From the NCBI RefSeq assembly GCF_900086645.1, contig NZ_LT576451.1, forward strand, positions 2,170,001 through 2,234,000: a stretch of 64,000 nucleotides of DNA, written 5' to 3'. Below the pieces are notes generated by a model. The model was not told the DNA's origin. It saw nothing but the letters and a program-made list of their open reading frames with translations, and did no database searches. Position 1 is the first letter of the stretch. Each line of letters opens with the position of its first letter. This document shows, piece after piece, positions 1-8,278 of the stretch. This stretch comes from Curtobacterium sp. 9128. Lineage in GTDB: Bacteria > Actinomycetota > Actinomycetes > Actinomycetales > Microbacteriaceae. A program made the translations under genes and the position numbers.

Positions 1-343
1 TCCGGCGCAGCGGGAACCGATCGCCGGGGATGGAGAGGCAGCCCTCGGACTCATCGTCCTCGTCCAGTTCCTCCACCGACTCGGGCACCGCCGGAGTGAT
101 CCACAGAACGGGGTTCACCGCTGCGCCGCGCCAGAGCACGCCGTCATCATCGGTCCATGCGTACACGAAGAGCCGCTTGCCGACACCGACCTGCGGGCCG
201 GCGAGCCCCACACCGGGTGCCAGGTCCATCGTCTCGAACATGTCCGCCACCAGGGAGCGCAGGTCGTCGTCGAAGACGGTGACCTCCTCGGCGCGGGCGT
301 GCAGGACGGGTTCACCGGTGATCCGGATGGGGAGAACGGCCAT
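1..343 (-). CDS. def: Peptide deformylase, C-terminal part outside window
   Basis: This gene encodes a peptide deformylase, the metalloenzyme that removes the N-formyl group from new proteins in the cytoplasm. Reading leftward from the ATG at 343, the protein begins MAVLPIRITGEPVLH. It shows family motif 1 as GVGLAGPQVGV (about residues 44-54) and motif 2 as EGCLSIPG (about residues 103-110), whose Cys is a metal ligand. Motif 3 (HExDH) should lie beyond the window edge, so the entry is truncated only by the window. The upstream DMT transporter gene is divergent, with 39 bp between the two starts. The family call is firm; nothing unusual is visible in the part seen. Confidence 0.93.
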   Translation of the reverse strand, partial: MAVLPIRITGEPVLHARAEEVTVFDDDLRSLVADMFETMDLAPGVGLAGPQVGVGKRLFVYAWTDDDGVLWRGAAVNPVLWITPAVPESVEELDEDDESEGCLSIPGDRFPLRR

Positions 344-370
344 TCACCCAGGTTATCGGGAGCGGTCGGA

Positions 371-376
371 TAGCCT
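371..376 (+). promoter_or_regulatory. -10 element TAGCCT of a leaderless gene
   Basis: TAGCCT lies 6 bp before the GTG at 383. That spacing puts the expected transcription start on or next to the start codon, as in leaderless actinobacterial mRNAs. There is no Shine-Dalgarno sequence before the GTG. The same arrangement occurs at 20164 and 21803. This is inferred from sequence only. Confidence 0.5.
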
Positions 377-382
377 CGACGC

Positions 383-1297
383 GTGACGACGGACCTCCAG
401 CTCCCGGACGCGGTGAACAACCTCACCCCGTTCCAGGCGCTCATGATCCCGGTCGCGCTCATCGGCGCGGTCTTCCTGTCGCTCGGTGCCCAGTTCCAGG
501 CCCGCGGGGTCAAGCGGGTCGAAGCGCGCCTCGGCAAGCAGTCCAAGGGCCTGAGTGTCCGGCACATCCTCGGGCTGATCTCGAGCGGCTACTGGGTGCT
601 CGGCACGATCATGCTCGGTGTCGCGGTGGTCCTGCAGCTGATCAGCATCACTTACGCGCCGCTCATCGTCGTCCAGCCGCTCGGCGCCGTGGCGCTCGTC
701 ATCACGACCTGGTTCTCGTCGCGGTCCTCCGGGGTCCCCCTCGGACGACCGGCGCGGCGCGCGGTCTGGACGTGCATCATCGGCGTCGGCCTGTTCGTCG
801 CGATCGCGGCGTTCGTCGGGCACGAGAGCCCGATCACCCGTGCTCAGCTCGTGACCGTGCTGATCATCCTCGCGGTGGTCCTCGTGCTCGTCCTCGTGTC
901 GTTCCGCGTGGTCGCGAAGCACAAGAGCGCGCTCTACTACATCATCGGTGCCGGGGTGCTCTACGGGTTCGTGGCGACCCTGGCGAAGGTCACGCTGAAC
1001 CGGTTCGTCAACCACACGTTCGACTGGCTCACCGTCCTGGCGATCATCGGCGTCATCGTCGCGGCATCCCTCGGCGGGTACTTCGTGCAGAACGCCTACT
1101 CGGCGGGGTCGGCGGACCTGGTCATCGCCGGCCTGACCGTGGTGGACCCGATCGTCGCGGTCGGCATCGGCGTGATCGTCCTCGACGAGGCCGCCGGCGC
1201 ACCGGCGTTCGCCGTCGTCGGGTTCGTCGTCGCCGCAGCGATCGCGGTGACCGGTGTCTTCATGCTCGCGAAGTACCACCCGGAAGCCAGACGCTGA
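383..1297 (+). CDS. DMT-superfamily (EamA/NIPA-like) membrane transporter
   Basis: The product is a 304-aa integral membrane protein with about nine or ten hydrophobic segments and short loops. The first segment is near residues 18-37 and the last near 275-296. Length, topology and the internal two-fold pattern fit the drug/metabolite transporter superfamily, and the arrangement is closest to the NIPA/EamA-like DMT proteins found throughout Microbacteriaceae. The substrate cannot be read from sequence. The start is GTG at 383, six bases after a TAGCCT -10 element, so the mRNA is probably leaderless. The gene is divergent from def, and no partner gene suggests a function. Confidence 0.8.
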   Translation: MTTDLQLPDAVNNLTPFQALMIPVALIGAVFLSLGAQFQARGVKRVEARLGKQSKGLSVRHILGLISSGYWVLGTIMLGVAVVLQLISITYAPLIVVQPLGAVALVITTWFSSRSSGVPLGRPARRAVWTCIIGVGLFVAIAAFVGHESPITRAQLVTVLIILAVVLVLVLVSFRVVAKHKSALYYIIGAGVLYGFVATLAKVTLNRFVNHTFDWLTVLAIIGVIVAASLGGYFVQNAYSAGSADLVIAGLTVVDPIVAVGIGVIVLDEAAGAPAFAVVGFVVAAAIAVTGVFMLAKYHPEARR

Positions 1298-1450
1298 CCG
1301 TCGCCGTCCCCCTGGAGGAGGGCACCCCGTCCACCGCGCGGCTGACGCGGCCGCGCATCGGCGTACGGTAGCGTTTCAGGCCCAGACCAACCCCGGCACG
1401 TCGGACCAGCGGCCCGCCGGATGCAGGCCCAGGAGAGGACGACGCCCACC

Positions 1451-2632
1451 GTGTCAGGAGACGCCACCCCCACCGGACGCCCACTGCGCATCCTCATCGC
1501 CGCAGACACCTTCTCACCGGACGTCAACGGCGCTGCCACCTTCACGGAGCAGCTCGCCGTCGGCCTCGCCGAGCGCGGCCACGAGGTCCACATCATCGCC
1601 CCGGCCGCCAACCGGCACCACGGCACCTTCGACGAGGAACACCGCGGTGTCACCCTCGTCGTGCACCGGCTCAAGTCGTACAAGTGGCCGCTGCACGCCT
1701 GGCTGCGCTTCGCGTGGCCCTGGAGCGTCCGGAAGCACACCGCGCCCATCATCGATGCGATCAAGCCCGACGTGCTGCACATCCAGTCGCACATCATCGT
1801 CGGCCGCGGCGTCGCCCGGGAAGCACACGACCGGGGCATCCGGATCATCGCGACCAACCACTTCATGCCCGAGAACCTCCTCGAGTACACGCCCTTCGGT
1901 CGCTTCACGCTGCCGATCGCGCTGAAGATCGCGTGGAACGACGCGGCCCGCACCTACCGGCTCGCCGACGCCATCACGACGCCGACGAACCTCGCCGCCG
2001 ACTACCTCCGCGAAGCCATCGCCGGACAGCGCGTGCTCGCGATCTCGTGCGGCATCGACGCATCGCGGTACGTCGCGCGGGAAGGTCGTCCGGCGAACAA
2101 CGAGATCGTCTTCGTCGGCCGCGTCGCCCCGGAGAAGAACCTCGACGTCCTGTTCCGGGCGCTACCGCTGCTCCCAGCCGATCTCGGCGCGCGTATCACG
2201 ATCGTCGGTGACGGCGAGATGATCCCGAAACTGACCGCGCTGTCGAAGGAGCTCGGCATCGAGGACCGGGTGACGTTCCTCGGGTTCGTCTCCGACGAGG
2301 TGAAGTTCCGCACCCTGACGAACGCCACGGTCTTCGCGATGCCGTCCACGGCCGAGCTGCAGAGCATCGCCTCGCTCGAGGCGATGGCATCCGGTCTGCC
2401 GGTCGTCGTCGCGAACTCGATGGCGCTCCCGCACCTGGTCGACGGCAACGGGTACCTGTTCGAGCCCGGTGACGAGCGCGATCTCGCCAACAAGCTCGCG
2501 AAGGTCCTGACGGCCTCGGACGAGGACTACATCGGTCTCCGAGAGCGCAGTCTGGCCATGATCGAGGCGCACGACATCAACCGCACGCTCGCGACGTTCG
2601 AGTCGCTGTATCGTGGGGAGCCGGTGGCCTAG
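1451..2632 (+). CDS. Glycosyltransferase family 4 (GT-B fold)
   Basis: The product is a retaining GT4 glycosyltransferase, probably working at the cytoplasmic face of the membrane on lipid or cell-wall glycans. The N-terminal Rossmann domain opens RILIAADTFSPDVNGAA, the acceptor-side motif of PimB/MgtA-like mannosyltransferases. The C-terminal domain has FVGRVAPEKNLDVL and the EX7E nucleotide-sugar motif in AELQSIASLEAMASGLPVV. The GTG at 1451 is preceded at some distance by AGGAGAGG; an in-frame ATG at 1421 without a ribosome site is the alternative. A TAGCGT -10 at 1369-1374 probably drives it. A tRNA gene follows 11 bp after the stop. GT4 membership is firm; mannose specificity is a guess. 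Confidence 0.87.
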   Translation: MSGDATPTGRPLRILIAADTFSPDVNGAATFTEQLAVGLAERGHEVHIIAPAANRHHGTFDEEHRGVTLVVHRLKSYKWPLHAWLRFAWPWSVRKHTAPIIDAIKPDVLHIQSHIIVGRGVAREAHDRGIRIIATNHFMPENLLEYTPFGRFTLPIALKIAWNDAARTYRLADAITTPTNLAADYLREAIAGQRVLAISCGIDASRYVAREGRPANNEIVFVGRVAPEKNLDVLFRALPLLPADLGARITIVGDGEMIPKLTALSKELGIEDRVTFLGFVSDEVKFRTLTNATVFAMPSTAELQSIASLEAMASGLPVVVANSMALPHLVDGNGYLFEPGDERDLANKLAKVLTASDEDYIGLRERSLAMIEAHDINRTLATFESLYRGEPVA

Positions 2633-2643
2633 GCTCCCGACGA

Positions 2644-2717
2644 GGGGCGGTAGCCAAGCTGGTCAAGGCAGTCTGCTCATAACGGAACGATCGCGGGTTC
2701 GAGTCCCGCCCGCCCCA
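2644..2717 (+). tRNA. tRNA with CAT anticodon (Met elongator or Ile2)
   Basis: A full cloverleaf can be folded. The acceptor GGGGCGG (2644-2650) pairs perfectly with CCGCCCC (2710-2716), followed by discriminator A2717. The D stem is GCC/GGC. The anticodon stem is 2671-2675 with 2683-2687 around the loop CTCATAA, with anticodon CAT at 2678-2680. The T stem is GCGGG/CCCGC around TTCGAGT. The outermost anticodon-stem pair is a G-A mismatch. No CCA is encoded. Sequence alone does not separate elongator tRNA-Met from lysidine-modified tRNA-Ile2. Confidence 0.93.
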
Positions 2718-2774
2718 CGTAGTCGCAACCCACCGCGGGTTCAAGACGATTCGAAAGGCGGGCCCGCCCCACGT
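2708..2774 (+). repeat. 13-bp direct repeat of the tRNA 3' end
   Basis: GCCCGCCCCACGT occurs at 2708-2720, as the last bases of the CAT tRNA, and again at 2762-2774, just at the start codon of the next gene. The 41 bp between them hold no gene. Such a copy of a tRNA 3' end can be the scar of a past integration, but 13 GC-rich bases may also match by chance. Confidence 0.4.
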
Positions 2775-3909
2775 GCACCTCCCCACACGCAAGCGGAACA
2801 ACGACGACGACCAGACGCCCCGCCCGACCCCGAACGTGACGTTCGAGGCGTCCCGGTCGGGCACCGGCGTGCGCGTCAACGCGTTCCGCATCGGGTTCAT
2901 GGGCGGCATCGGCGTCCTCGTCGCGCTGCTCGCCGGCGCCCTCATCGGCCAGCTGTCGACCGTCCTCGTCTACATCGGCGTCGCGCTGTTCATCGCCCTC
3001 GGCCTCGACCCGCTCGTCACGTTCCTCGAGCGCTACATCCCGCGGTGGGCCGCGATCCTGGCGGTCGTCGTCGTGGTGCTCGGGGCGTTCGTGGGCATCG
3101 TGTTCGCCGTCGTGCCGATCGTCGTCAACCAGGCGACGAACCTGGTGCACAACTTCCCGGAGATCGTCGAGGACATCTCCAAGCAGGACTGGGTGCAGAA
3201 CCTGTCGAAGCAGCTCGCCGGCTCGTTCGACCTGACACACGCGCTGCAGTCGGTCCAGTCCTTCGCCGAGGACCCGGGCAACCTGCTGAGTCTCGGGGGC
3301 GGGATCCTCGCGGTCGGCACCGGCATCCTGTCCGGGCTGACCGGCGTGCTCATCGTGCTCATCCTGATGCTCTACTTCCTGGCGTCGATGCGGAGCATGA
3401 AGAGCATGCTCTACCGCTTCGTGCCGGCCTCGCGTCGCCAGAACTTCGTCGACGTCAGCGAAGAGGTGACGTCCTCGGTCGGTCGCTACGTCGTCGGTCA
3501 GATCTCGCAGGCAGCGATCAACGGGATCCTCAGCCTGGTGTTCCTGCTCATCATCGGTGCGCCGTTGCCGGTGCTGCTGGCCACGTTCGCGTTCATGGGG
3601 TCGCTGATCCCGCTCGTCGGGACGCTCGGTGCGGCGATCGTGATCTCGCTGCTCTGCTTCTTCGCCTCGCCGGCGACCGCGCTGGCCGCCGCGATCTACT
3701 ACCTCGTGTACATGCAGGTGGAGTCGTACGTGATCTCCCCACGCATCATGTCCCGTGCCGTGCAGGTCCCCGGGGCCCTCGTCGTCATCGCCGCGGTCGC
3801 CGGAGCCACGATCGGCGGAGTCCTCGGCGCCCTCGTCGCCGTGCCGATCGCCGCATCGGTGATCATCATCGTGCAGAAGGTCATCTACCCGAGGCAGGAA
3901 CAGGCATGA
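2773..3909 (+). CDS. AI-2E family transporter (PF01594-type permease)
   Basis: The product is a 378-aa polytopic membrane protein of the AI-2 exporter/TqsA-like family. A charged N-terminal tail of about 40 residues precedes paired hydrophobic segments near residues 45-85 and 95-125. A soluble stretch follows (about 125-190), then the conserved C-terminal membrane block that includes GAPLPVLLATFAFMGSLIPLVG (about 256-277) and GALVAVPIAASV near the end. Family members export small molecules or act in sodium/proton exchange, so the autoinducer label should not be taken as function. The start is GTG at 2773 with only a distant GAAAGG upstream. The stop overlaps the next ATG by 4 bp (ATGA), so the two genes are coupled. 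Confidence 0.86.
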   Translation: MHLPTRKRNNDDDQTPRPTPNVTFEASRSGTGVRVNAFRIGFMGGIGVLVALLAGALIGQLSTVLVYIGVALFIALGLDPLVTFLERYIPRWAAILAVVVVVLGAFVGIVFAVVPIVVNQATNLVHNFPEIVEDISKQDWVQNLSKQLAGSFDLTHALQSVQSFAEDPGNLLSLGGGILAVGTGILSGLTGVLIVLILMLYFLASMRSMKSMLYRFVPASRRQNFVDVSEEVTSSVGRYVVGQISQAAINGILSLVFLLIIGAPLPVLLATFAFMGSLIPLVGTLGAAIVISLLCFFASPATALAAAIYYLVYMQVESYVISPRIMSRAVQVPGALVVIAAVAGATIGGVLGALVAVPIAASVIIIVQKVIYPRQEQA

Positions 3910-4703
3910 CCTCCTCCGCGCGTGAGCGCTGGGCGGTCGGTCCGCGAGGCCCGCTGGCCCTGGTGAACGCGCAGCGGGTCGACCACCCGCAGGCCGTCTG
4001 GCCCGTGCCCGGCACGTGGGCACCGTCGGTCGGCGGACTCATCGTGACCGCTGCCGCGGGTGACGGTGTGGTCGTCGACGGCGTCCCGGTCGACGGAACG
4101 GTCCTCGTCGCAGGTGACGAGGCGGTCGTCCCGTCGACGGTCGCCTTCCCGGACGGGTTCGCCGGGACGGTCGCCGGACGCACCCTCCGCGTGTGGGACC
4201 CGGCATCGGAGGCGATCGCCCGCTTCGCCGCGATCGACCGGTTCCCACGGTCCGACGAGTGGGTCGGTTCCGGCCGCTTCACGCCGGCACGGGACGTGGA
4301 CGGCCTGGAGGCTCGTGGTGACGTCCTCGACGCCGCCGGCGATCCGCTGGTGGTCGCCGGCACCGTGTCGACGACCGTTGGTGGCGCGGCCGTCACGCTC
4401 GTCGCGGTCCGGTCGGCACCGTTCGGGGGAGCGGCGCGGCTGCAGCTCATCGTCCAGGACGCGACGAGTGCGGTCCCCGAGGACGACAGCCACAGCAGCT
4501 ACTCGATGGGGCGGTTCCTGTTCGTCACCGACCCGGGTACTGAGGCCGACGTCGAGCTCGACTGGAACGAACTGGTGCTGCCACCGTGCGCGTTCTCGTA
4601 CCAGTACGCCTGCCCGATCCCGCCGCCGGAGAACCGCCTGTCGGTCCTGGTGACGGCGGGGGAGCGGCACCCGATCGATCGGGACGGGGCCGTCTTCCAC
4701 TGA
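3906..4703 (+). CDS. DUF1684 domain protein
   Basis: The product is a 265-aa soluble protein of the DUF1684 family (PF07920), recognised by the C-terminal signature YACPIPPPENRL (about 233-244) and the preceding FSYQ. A HSSYSMGRFLF block (about 200-210) is also typical. No signal peptide or membrane segment is visible. The biochemical role of the family is not established. The ATG at 3906 overlaps the stop of the AI-2E-family gene (ATGA), so translation is coupled to the permease. The family call is firm and the function unknown. Confidence 0.87.
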   Translation: MTSSARERWAVGPRGPLALVNAQRVDHPQAVWPVPGTWAPSVGGLIVTAAAGDGVVVDGVPVDGTVLVAGDEAVVPSTVAFPDGFAGTVAGRTLRVWDPASEAIARFAAIDRFPRSDEWVGSGRFTPARDVDGLEARGDVLDAAGDPLVVAGTVSTTVGGAAVTLVAVRSAPFGGAARLQLIVQDATSAVPEDDSHSSYSMGRFLFVTDPGTEADVELDWNELVLPPCAFSYQYACPIPPPENRLSVLVTAGERHPIDRDGAVFH

Positions 4704-4739
4704 TCCGGGCCCGGACACGGGCGGATCCGGCCTGCGTCC

Positions 4740-4769
4740 TTGCTGTTCCCAGCGGAGACGCTGCATAAT
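4740..4769 (+). promoter_or_regulatory. Sigma-A-type promoter TTGCTG-18-CATAAT
   Basis: TTGCTG (4740-4745) and CATAAT (4764-4769) are separated by 18 bp, close to the housekeeping consensus. Transcription would begin near 4776, giving a leader of about 95 nt before the DUF3145 start at 4870. It is one of the best-matching sigma-A promoters I see in the core part of the window. Confidence 0.6.
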
Positions 4770-4869
4770 GGGCGTGTCCGCAAGGACATCACAATCGGAT
4801 ATCGATGGCTCTGGTCACCGGATCCTCCGCAGGTCGATGGGGAAGTCGCACCTGATGATCGGAGGAATC

Positions 4870-5370
4870 ATGACCGGGACTGCGTCAGGAGTGCTCTACG
4901 TGCACTCCTCCCCGCGCGCGCTCTGCCCCCATGTCGAATGGGCAGCAGGTCGCGCGATGAGTCGTGCCGTGAACTTCTCTTGGCTGGACCAGCCCGCGCA
5001 GGACGGCTCTCGGCGCACCGAGTACACGTGGACCGGGCAGGTCGGCACCGGTGCCGCGATCGCCTCTGCGCTGCGTGGCTGGGAGCACCTCCGTTACGAG
5101 GTCACCGAGGAGCCCACCGAGGCGTCCGACGGTGGCCGGTGGATGCACACGCCCGACCTCGGCGTCTTCTACGCGCAGACCGACGTCACGGGCAACATGG
5201 TGATCCCCGAGGACCGCGTGCGCTACGCGATGGAGGTCGCCGGCAGCAACGCCCTCGAACTGCACCGTGAACTTCGACTGGCGCTCGGTCAGGCCTGGGA
5301 CGACGAACTCGAGCCGTTCCGCCACGCTGCCGAGGGCAACCCGGTCGTCTGGCTCCACCGCGTGGGCTGA
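4870..5370 (+). CDS. DUF3145 family protein
   Basis: The product is a 166-aa soluble protein that matches the DUF3145 family of Actinobacteria. The hallmark N-terminus ASGVLYVHSSPRALCPHVEW (about residues 5-24) is followed by a Trp- and Gly-rich middle and an acidic C-terminus. The family is highly conserved in Actinobacteria but has no assigned function. The ATG at 4870 follows GGAGGA at 4861-4866; an in-frame ATG at 4855 is a weaker alternative. A strong promoter lies at 4740 and a perfect hairpin terminator follows the stop. Confidence 0.9.
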   Translation: MTGTASGVLYVHSSPRALCPHVEWAAGRAMSRAVNFSWLDQPAQDGSRRTEYTWTGQVGTGAAIASALRGWEHLRYEVTEEPTEASDGGRWMHTPDLGVFYAQTDVTGNMVIPEDRVRYAMEVAGSNALELHRELRLALGQAWDDELEPFRHAAEGNPVVWLHRVG

Positions 5371-5418
5371 GGCGCCCGCCACAGCGTCAGCCCGGCGCTC
5401 AAAGACTCCGACACCTCT

Positions 5419-5469
5419 GCGAAAGCGACAGTTCCCCGCCGATCACCGGCGGGGAACTGTCGCTTTCGC
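5419..5469. terminator. Perfect 23-bp inverted repeat, bidirectional terminator
   Basis: The arms 5419-5441 and 5447-5469 are exact reverse complements around the 5-nt loop ATCAC. The hairpin sits between the convergent DUF3145 and fabF genes, so it can end both transcripts. There is no T tract on either side. The length and perfection of the stem exceed what termination needs and resemble actinobacterial intergenic palindromes; compare the hairpin at 23092. Confidence 0.8.
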
Positions 5470-5541
5470 GATGTGGACGCGACCACAGGACGACGGAGGC
5501 CCGCCCCGCAGACGCGAGACGGGCCTCCTGGCTGATCGGTG

Positions 5542-6786
5542 TCAGGCCGTGCGGAACGCGACGACGGCGTTGTGGCCGCCGAAGCCGAACGAGTTGCTGA
5601 CCGCGAGCAGGTCGCCCGCCGGCAGCTCGCGCGGAGCCGTCGCGACGTCCATCACGATCTCCGGGTCCTGCTCGGTGAGGTTGATCGTCGGCGGCGCGAC
5701 CCGGTTGTGCAGCGCGAGGACGGTGAACATCGCCTCGATCGCACCGGCACCACCGAGCAGGTGCCCGGTGGATGCCTTCGTCGCCGAGACGACGACGGAG
5801 TCGAGGTGGTCACCGAACACGCGACGCATGGCGTGGTACTCGGCGATGTCGCCGACCGGGGTCGACGTGGCGTGCGCGTTGACGTGCGCGACGTCGTCGC
5901 GCGAGGCACCGGCGTGCTCGAGTGCCGTCAGGACCGCACGGGCGGCCGCGCTGCCCTCGGGGTCCGGAGCGGTGATGTGGAAGGCGTCGGACGTGATGCC
6001 GGCGCCGGCGACCTCGGCGTAGATCTTCGCGCCGCGGGCCTCGGCGTGCTCCTTCGTCTCGAGGATGAGGGCAGCCGCGCCGTCCGCGAGCACGAAGCCG
6101 TCGCGCGTGACGTCGTACGGACGCGAGGCGGTCTCGGGGGAGTCGTTCCGACGCGAGAGCGCCTGCATCGCGGCGAAGGACGCGAGCGGCATCGGGTGGA
6201 GCGCTGCTTCGGCACCACCGGCGATGACGATGTCGGCTTCACCCGTGGCCACGTGCCGGTACGCCTCGGCGAGGGACTCGGTGGACGAGGCACATGCGGA
6301 GAGGTAGGTCCGGGCACCGCCACGGGCACCGAACTCCATCTCGATGGCCGCTGCCGGACCGTTCGCCATGAGCATCGGAACGGTCATCGGGAGGACGCGG
6401 CGCGGGCCCTTCTCGCGCAGGGTGTCCCAGGCGTCGAGCAGGGTGTTCACGCCGCCGATGCCGGTCGCCCAGTCGACGATGAGGCGCTCGGGGACGACGG
6501 TCTCGTTGTCGATGCCGGCGTCGGCCCAGGCTTCGCGCGCGGCGATGAGCGAGAGCTGCGACGACGGGTCGAACCGCTTCGTCTCGGGGCGGGTGAGCTG
6601 GTCGGTGATGAACTTCCGGGCCTGGCCCGCGAACTCGACGGGGATGTCGAGCTCGGCGTAGCGCGGGTCTTCGAGCCTGGTGATGCCGGACTTGCCCTCG
6701 AGCAGGGCGTCCCAGGTCTCCGAGGCAGTCGCGGCGAGAGGGGTGATCGCACCGATCCCGGTGACGACGACGGTCTTGTTGGTCAT
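5542..6786 (-). CDS. fabF: Beta-ketoacyl-ACP synthase II (KAS II)
   Basis: FabF condenses malonyl-ACP with a growing acyl-ACP in type II fatty-acid synthesis. The 414-aa protein carries the Cys-His-His triad: C165 in LSACASSTES, H305 in NAHATSTPVGD and H342 in STGHLLGGAG. Two positions differ from the common form, ACASS for ACATG and HAT for HGT, as often seen in Actinobacteria. ATG at 6786 starts the fold (MTNKTVVVTGIG); an in-frame ATG at 6816 adds ten residues without a ribosome site. It is the last gene of the fasR-fabD-fabH-acpP-fabF cluster. Confidence 0.95.
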   Translation of the reverse strand: MTNKTVVVTGIGAITPLAATASETWDALLEGKSGITRLEDPRYAELDIPVEFAGQARKFITDQLTRPETKRFDPSSQLSLIAAREAWADAGIDNETVVPERLIVDWATGIGGVNTLLDAWDTLREKGPRRVLPMTVPMLMANGPAAAIEMEFGARGGARTYLSACASSTESLAEAYRHVATGEADIVIAGGAEAALHPMPLASFAAMQALSRRNDSPETASRPYDVTRDGFVLADGAAALILETKEHAEARGAKIYAEVAGAGITSDAFHITAPDPEGSAAARAVLTALEHAGASRDDVAHVNAHATSTPVGDIAEYHAMRRVFGDHLDSVVVSATKASTGHLLGGAGAIEAMFTVLALHNRVAPPTINLTEQDPEIVMDVATAPRELPAGDLLAVSNSFGFGGHNAVVAFRTA

Positions 6787-6894
6787 GGAACGACTTGTTT
6801 CTTCTGAGGTGGACATGAAGAGCGCCGCGGCCCGTGACCGGAAGGGTCGAGCCGGACCGCGGCGTTCAGGAAGTTCGCGCCAGGGCTGTGGGTA

Positions 6895-7143
6895 TCAGGC
6901 CTGGGCCTTGACGATGAAGTCGACGGCGTCACCGACGGTCTTGAGGTTCTTGACCTCTTCGTCGGGGATCTTGACGTCGAACTTCTCTTCGGCGTTCACG
7001 ACGATGGTCATCATCGAGATCGAGTCGATGTCGAGGTCGTCCGTGAACGACTTGTCCGCCTGCACGGTGTCGGTCGCGATGCCGGTCTCGTCGTTGATCA
7101 GCTCGGCCAGGCCGGCGAGGACGTCTTCGTTGGACAGGGCCAT
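6895..7143 (-). CDS. acpP: Acyl carrier protein of fatty-acid synthesis
   Basis: The product is an acidic 82-aa carrier protein that holds growing acyl chains on 4'-phosphopantetheine. The attachment serine is S41 in DLDIDSISMM, within the standard D-S-I context. Helix-rich length and charge match the family. The start ATG at 7143 is preceded by AAGGAG on the minus strand. It lies between fabH and fabF, as in Streptomyces and Corynebacteriales-like clusters. It is distinct from the second, divergent carrier protein at 19319. Confidence 0.96.
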   Translation of the reverse strand: MALSNEDVLAGLAELINDETGIATDTVQADKSFTDDLDIDSISMMTIVVNAEEKFDVKIPDEEVKNLKTVGDAVDFIVKAQA

Positions 7144-7246
7144 GATGGTGTCTCCTTGAGGGGGGTGTCGTTTGACCGTGGACCAGCCTAGGGCACGGGG
7201 TGGTCCCGTGCCCGCAGCCTGGCAGGCCTGTGGGTGAGTCGGTGGA

Positions 7247-8278
7247 CTAGGGGAGCACGACCACCTGCGCGCCGAACACGAGTCCGGCGCCGAACCCGAT
7301 CTGCAGGGCGAGTCCGCCCGACAGCTCCGGGTGCTCGTCGAGCAGGCGGTGGGTGGCGAGCGGGATGCTCGCGGCCGAGGTGTTGCCGGTGGTCGTGATG
7401 TCGCGGGCGATCACCACGGACTCGGGGAGCCCGAGCTGCTTGGCGAACTCGTCGATGATGCGGATGTTCGCCTGGTGCGGGACGAACGCGGCGAGCTGGT
7501 CGGGGCGGACGCCTGCGGTCTCCAGCGCTTCGCGGGCGACCTTGACCATCTCCCAGACGGCCCAGCGGAACACGGTCTGACCGGCCTGCCGTATCGTCGG
7601 CCGCGCGGCCCCCGCTTCCCACTCGTTGAAGGTCGAGGTCATGCCGATCGCGTCCCACTTGGACCCGTCCGATCCCCAGATGGTCGGGGCGATGCCGGGG
7701 AAGTCGCTCGGGCCGACGACCGCCGCGCCGGCGCCGTCACCGAGCAGGAACGAGATGGACCGGTCGGTCGGGTCGACGATGTCGCTGAGCTTCTCGGCGC
7801 CGATGACCAGCACGTGGTCGGCGATGCCGGACTTCACGAACGAGTCGGCCTGGGCGATGCCGTAGGCGTACCCGGCGCACGCGGCGCTGATGTCGTAGGC
7901 CGCAGCCGGGGTGGCGCCGATGCGCTCGGCGAGGAGCGATGCCATCGACGGCGTCGCGACCGTGTGCGTCACGGTGCTGACCAGGACGACACCGATCTGG
8001 TCGGGGGTGAGCCCGGCCTTCGCGATCGCTTCGCGCGCCGCGGTCTCGGCGAGGTCGACCGCCTCGACGCCCTCACCAGCACGCATCCGGGTGATGATCC
8101 CGGTGCGCTGCCGGATCCACTCGTCGGAGGAGTCGATCGGTCCGACGAGGTCGTCGTTCGGGACGGTGAGCTCACCGCGCGCGGCGCCGAACGCCATGAT
8201 GCGGCTGAACTCGTGGCCCCTGCGCTGCGCGAGGACGGGACGGCCGGTCGGCTCGACGGCTTCTGACACGTCGGTCAT
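7247..8278 (-). CDS. fabH: Beta-ketoacyl-ACP synthase III (KAS III)
   Basis: FabH starts fatty-acid synthesis by condensing an acyl-CoA, branched in most Actinobacteria, with malonyl-ACP. The 343-aa protein has the catalytic Cys134 in ISAACAGYAYGI, the His in VPHQANIRI and the Asn in GNTSAASIP. The N-terminal 25 residues extend beyond most homologues. ATG at 8278 overlaps the fabD stop by 4 bp (ATGA), so translation is coupled. Confidence 0.95.
   Translation of the reverse strand: MTDVSEAVEPTGRPVLAQRRGHEFSRIMAFGAARGELTVPNDDLVGPIDSSDEWIRQRTGIITRMRAGEGVEAVDLAETAAREAIAKAGLTPDQIGVVLVSTVTHTVATPSMASLLAERIGATPAAAYDISAACAGYAYGIAQADSFVKSGIADHVLVIGAEKLSDIVDPTDRSISFLLGDGAGAAVVGPSDFPGIAPTIWGSDGSKWDAIGMTSTFNEWEAGAARPTIRQAGQTVFRWAVWEMVKVAREALETAGVRPDQLAAFVPHQANIRIIDEFAKQLGLPESVVIARDITTTGNTSAASIPLATHRLLDEHPELSGGLALQIGFGAGLVFGAQVVVLP

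Noticed and set aside
2677..4023. A 448-aa minus-strand frame rich in Asp, His and Arg
   Set aside because: It covers a tRNA and the AI-2E-family and DUF1684 genes on the other strand; its composition is that of an antisense shadow.
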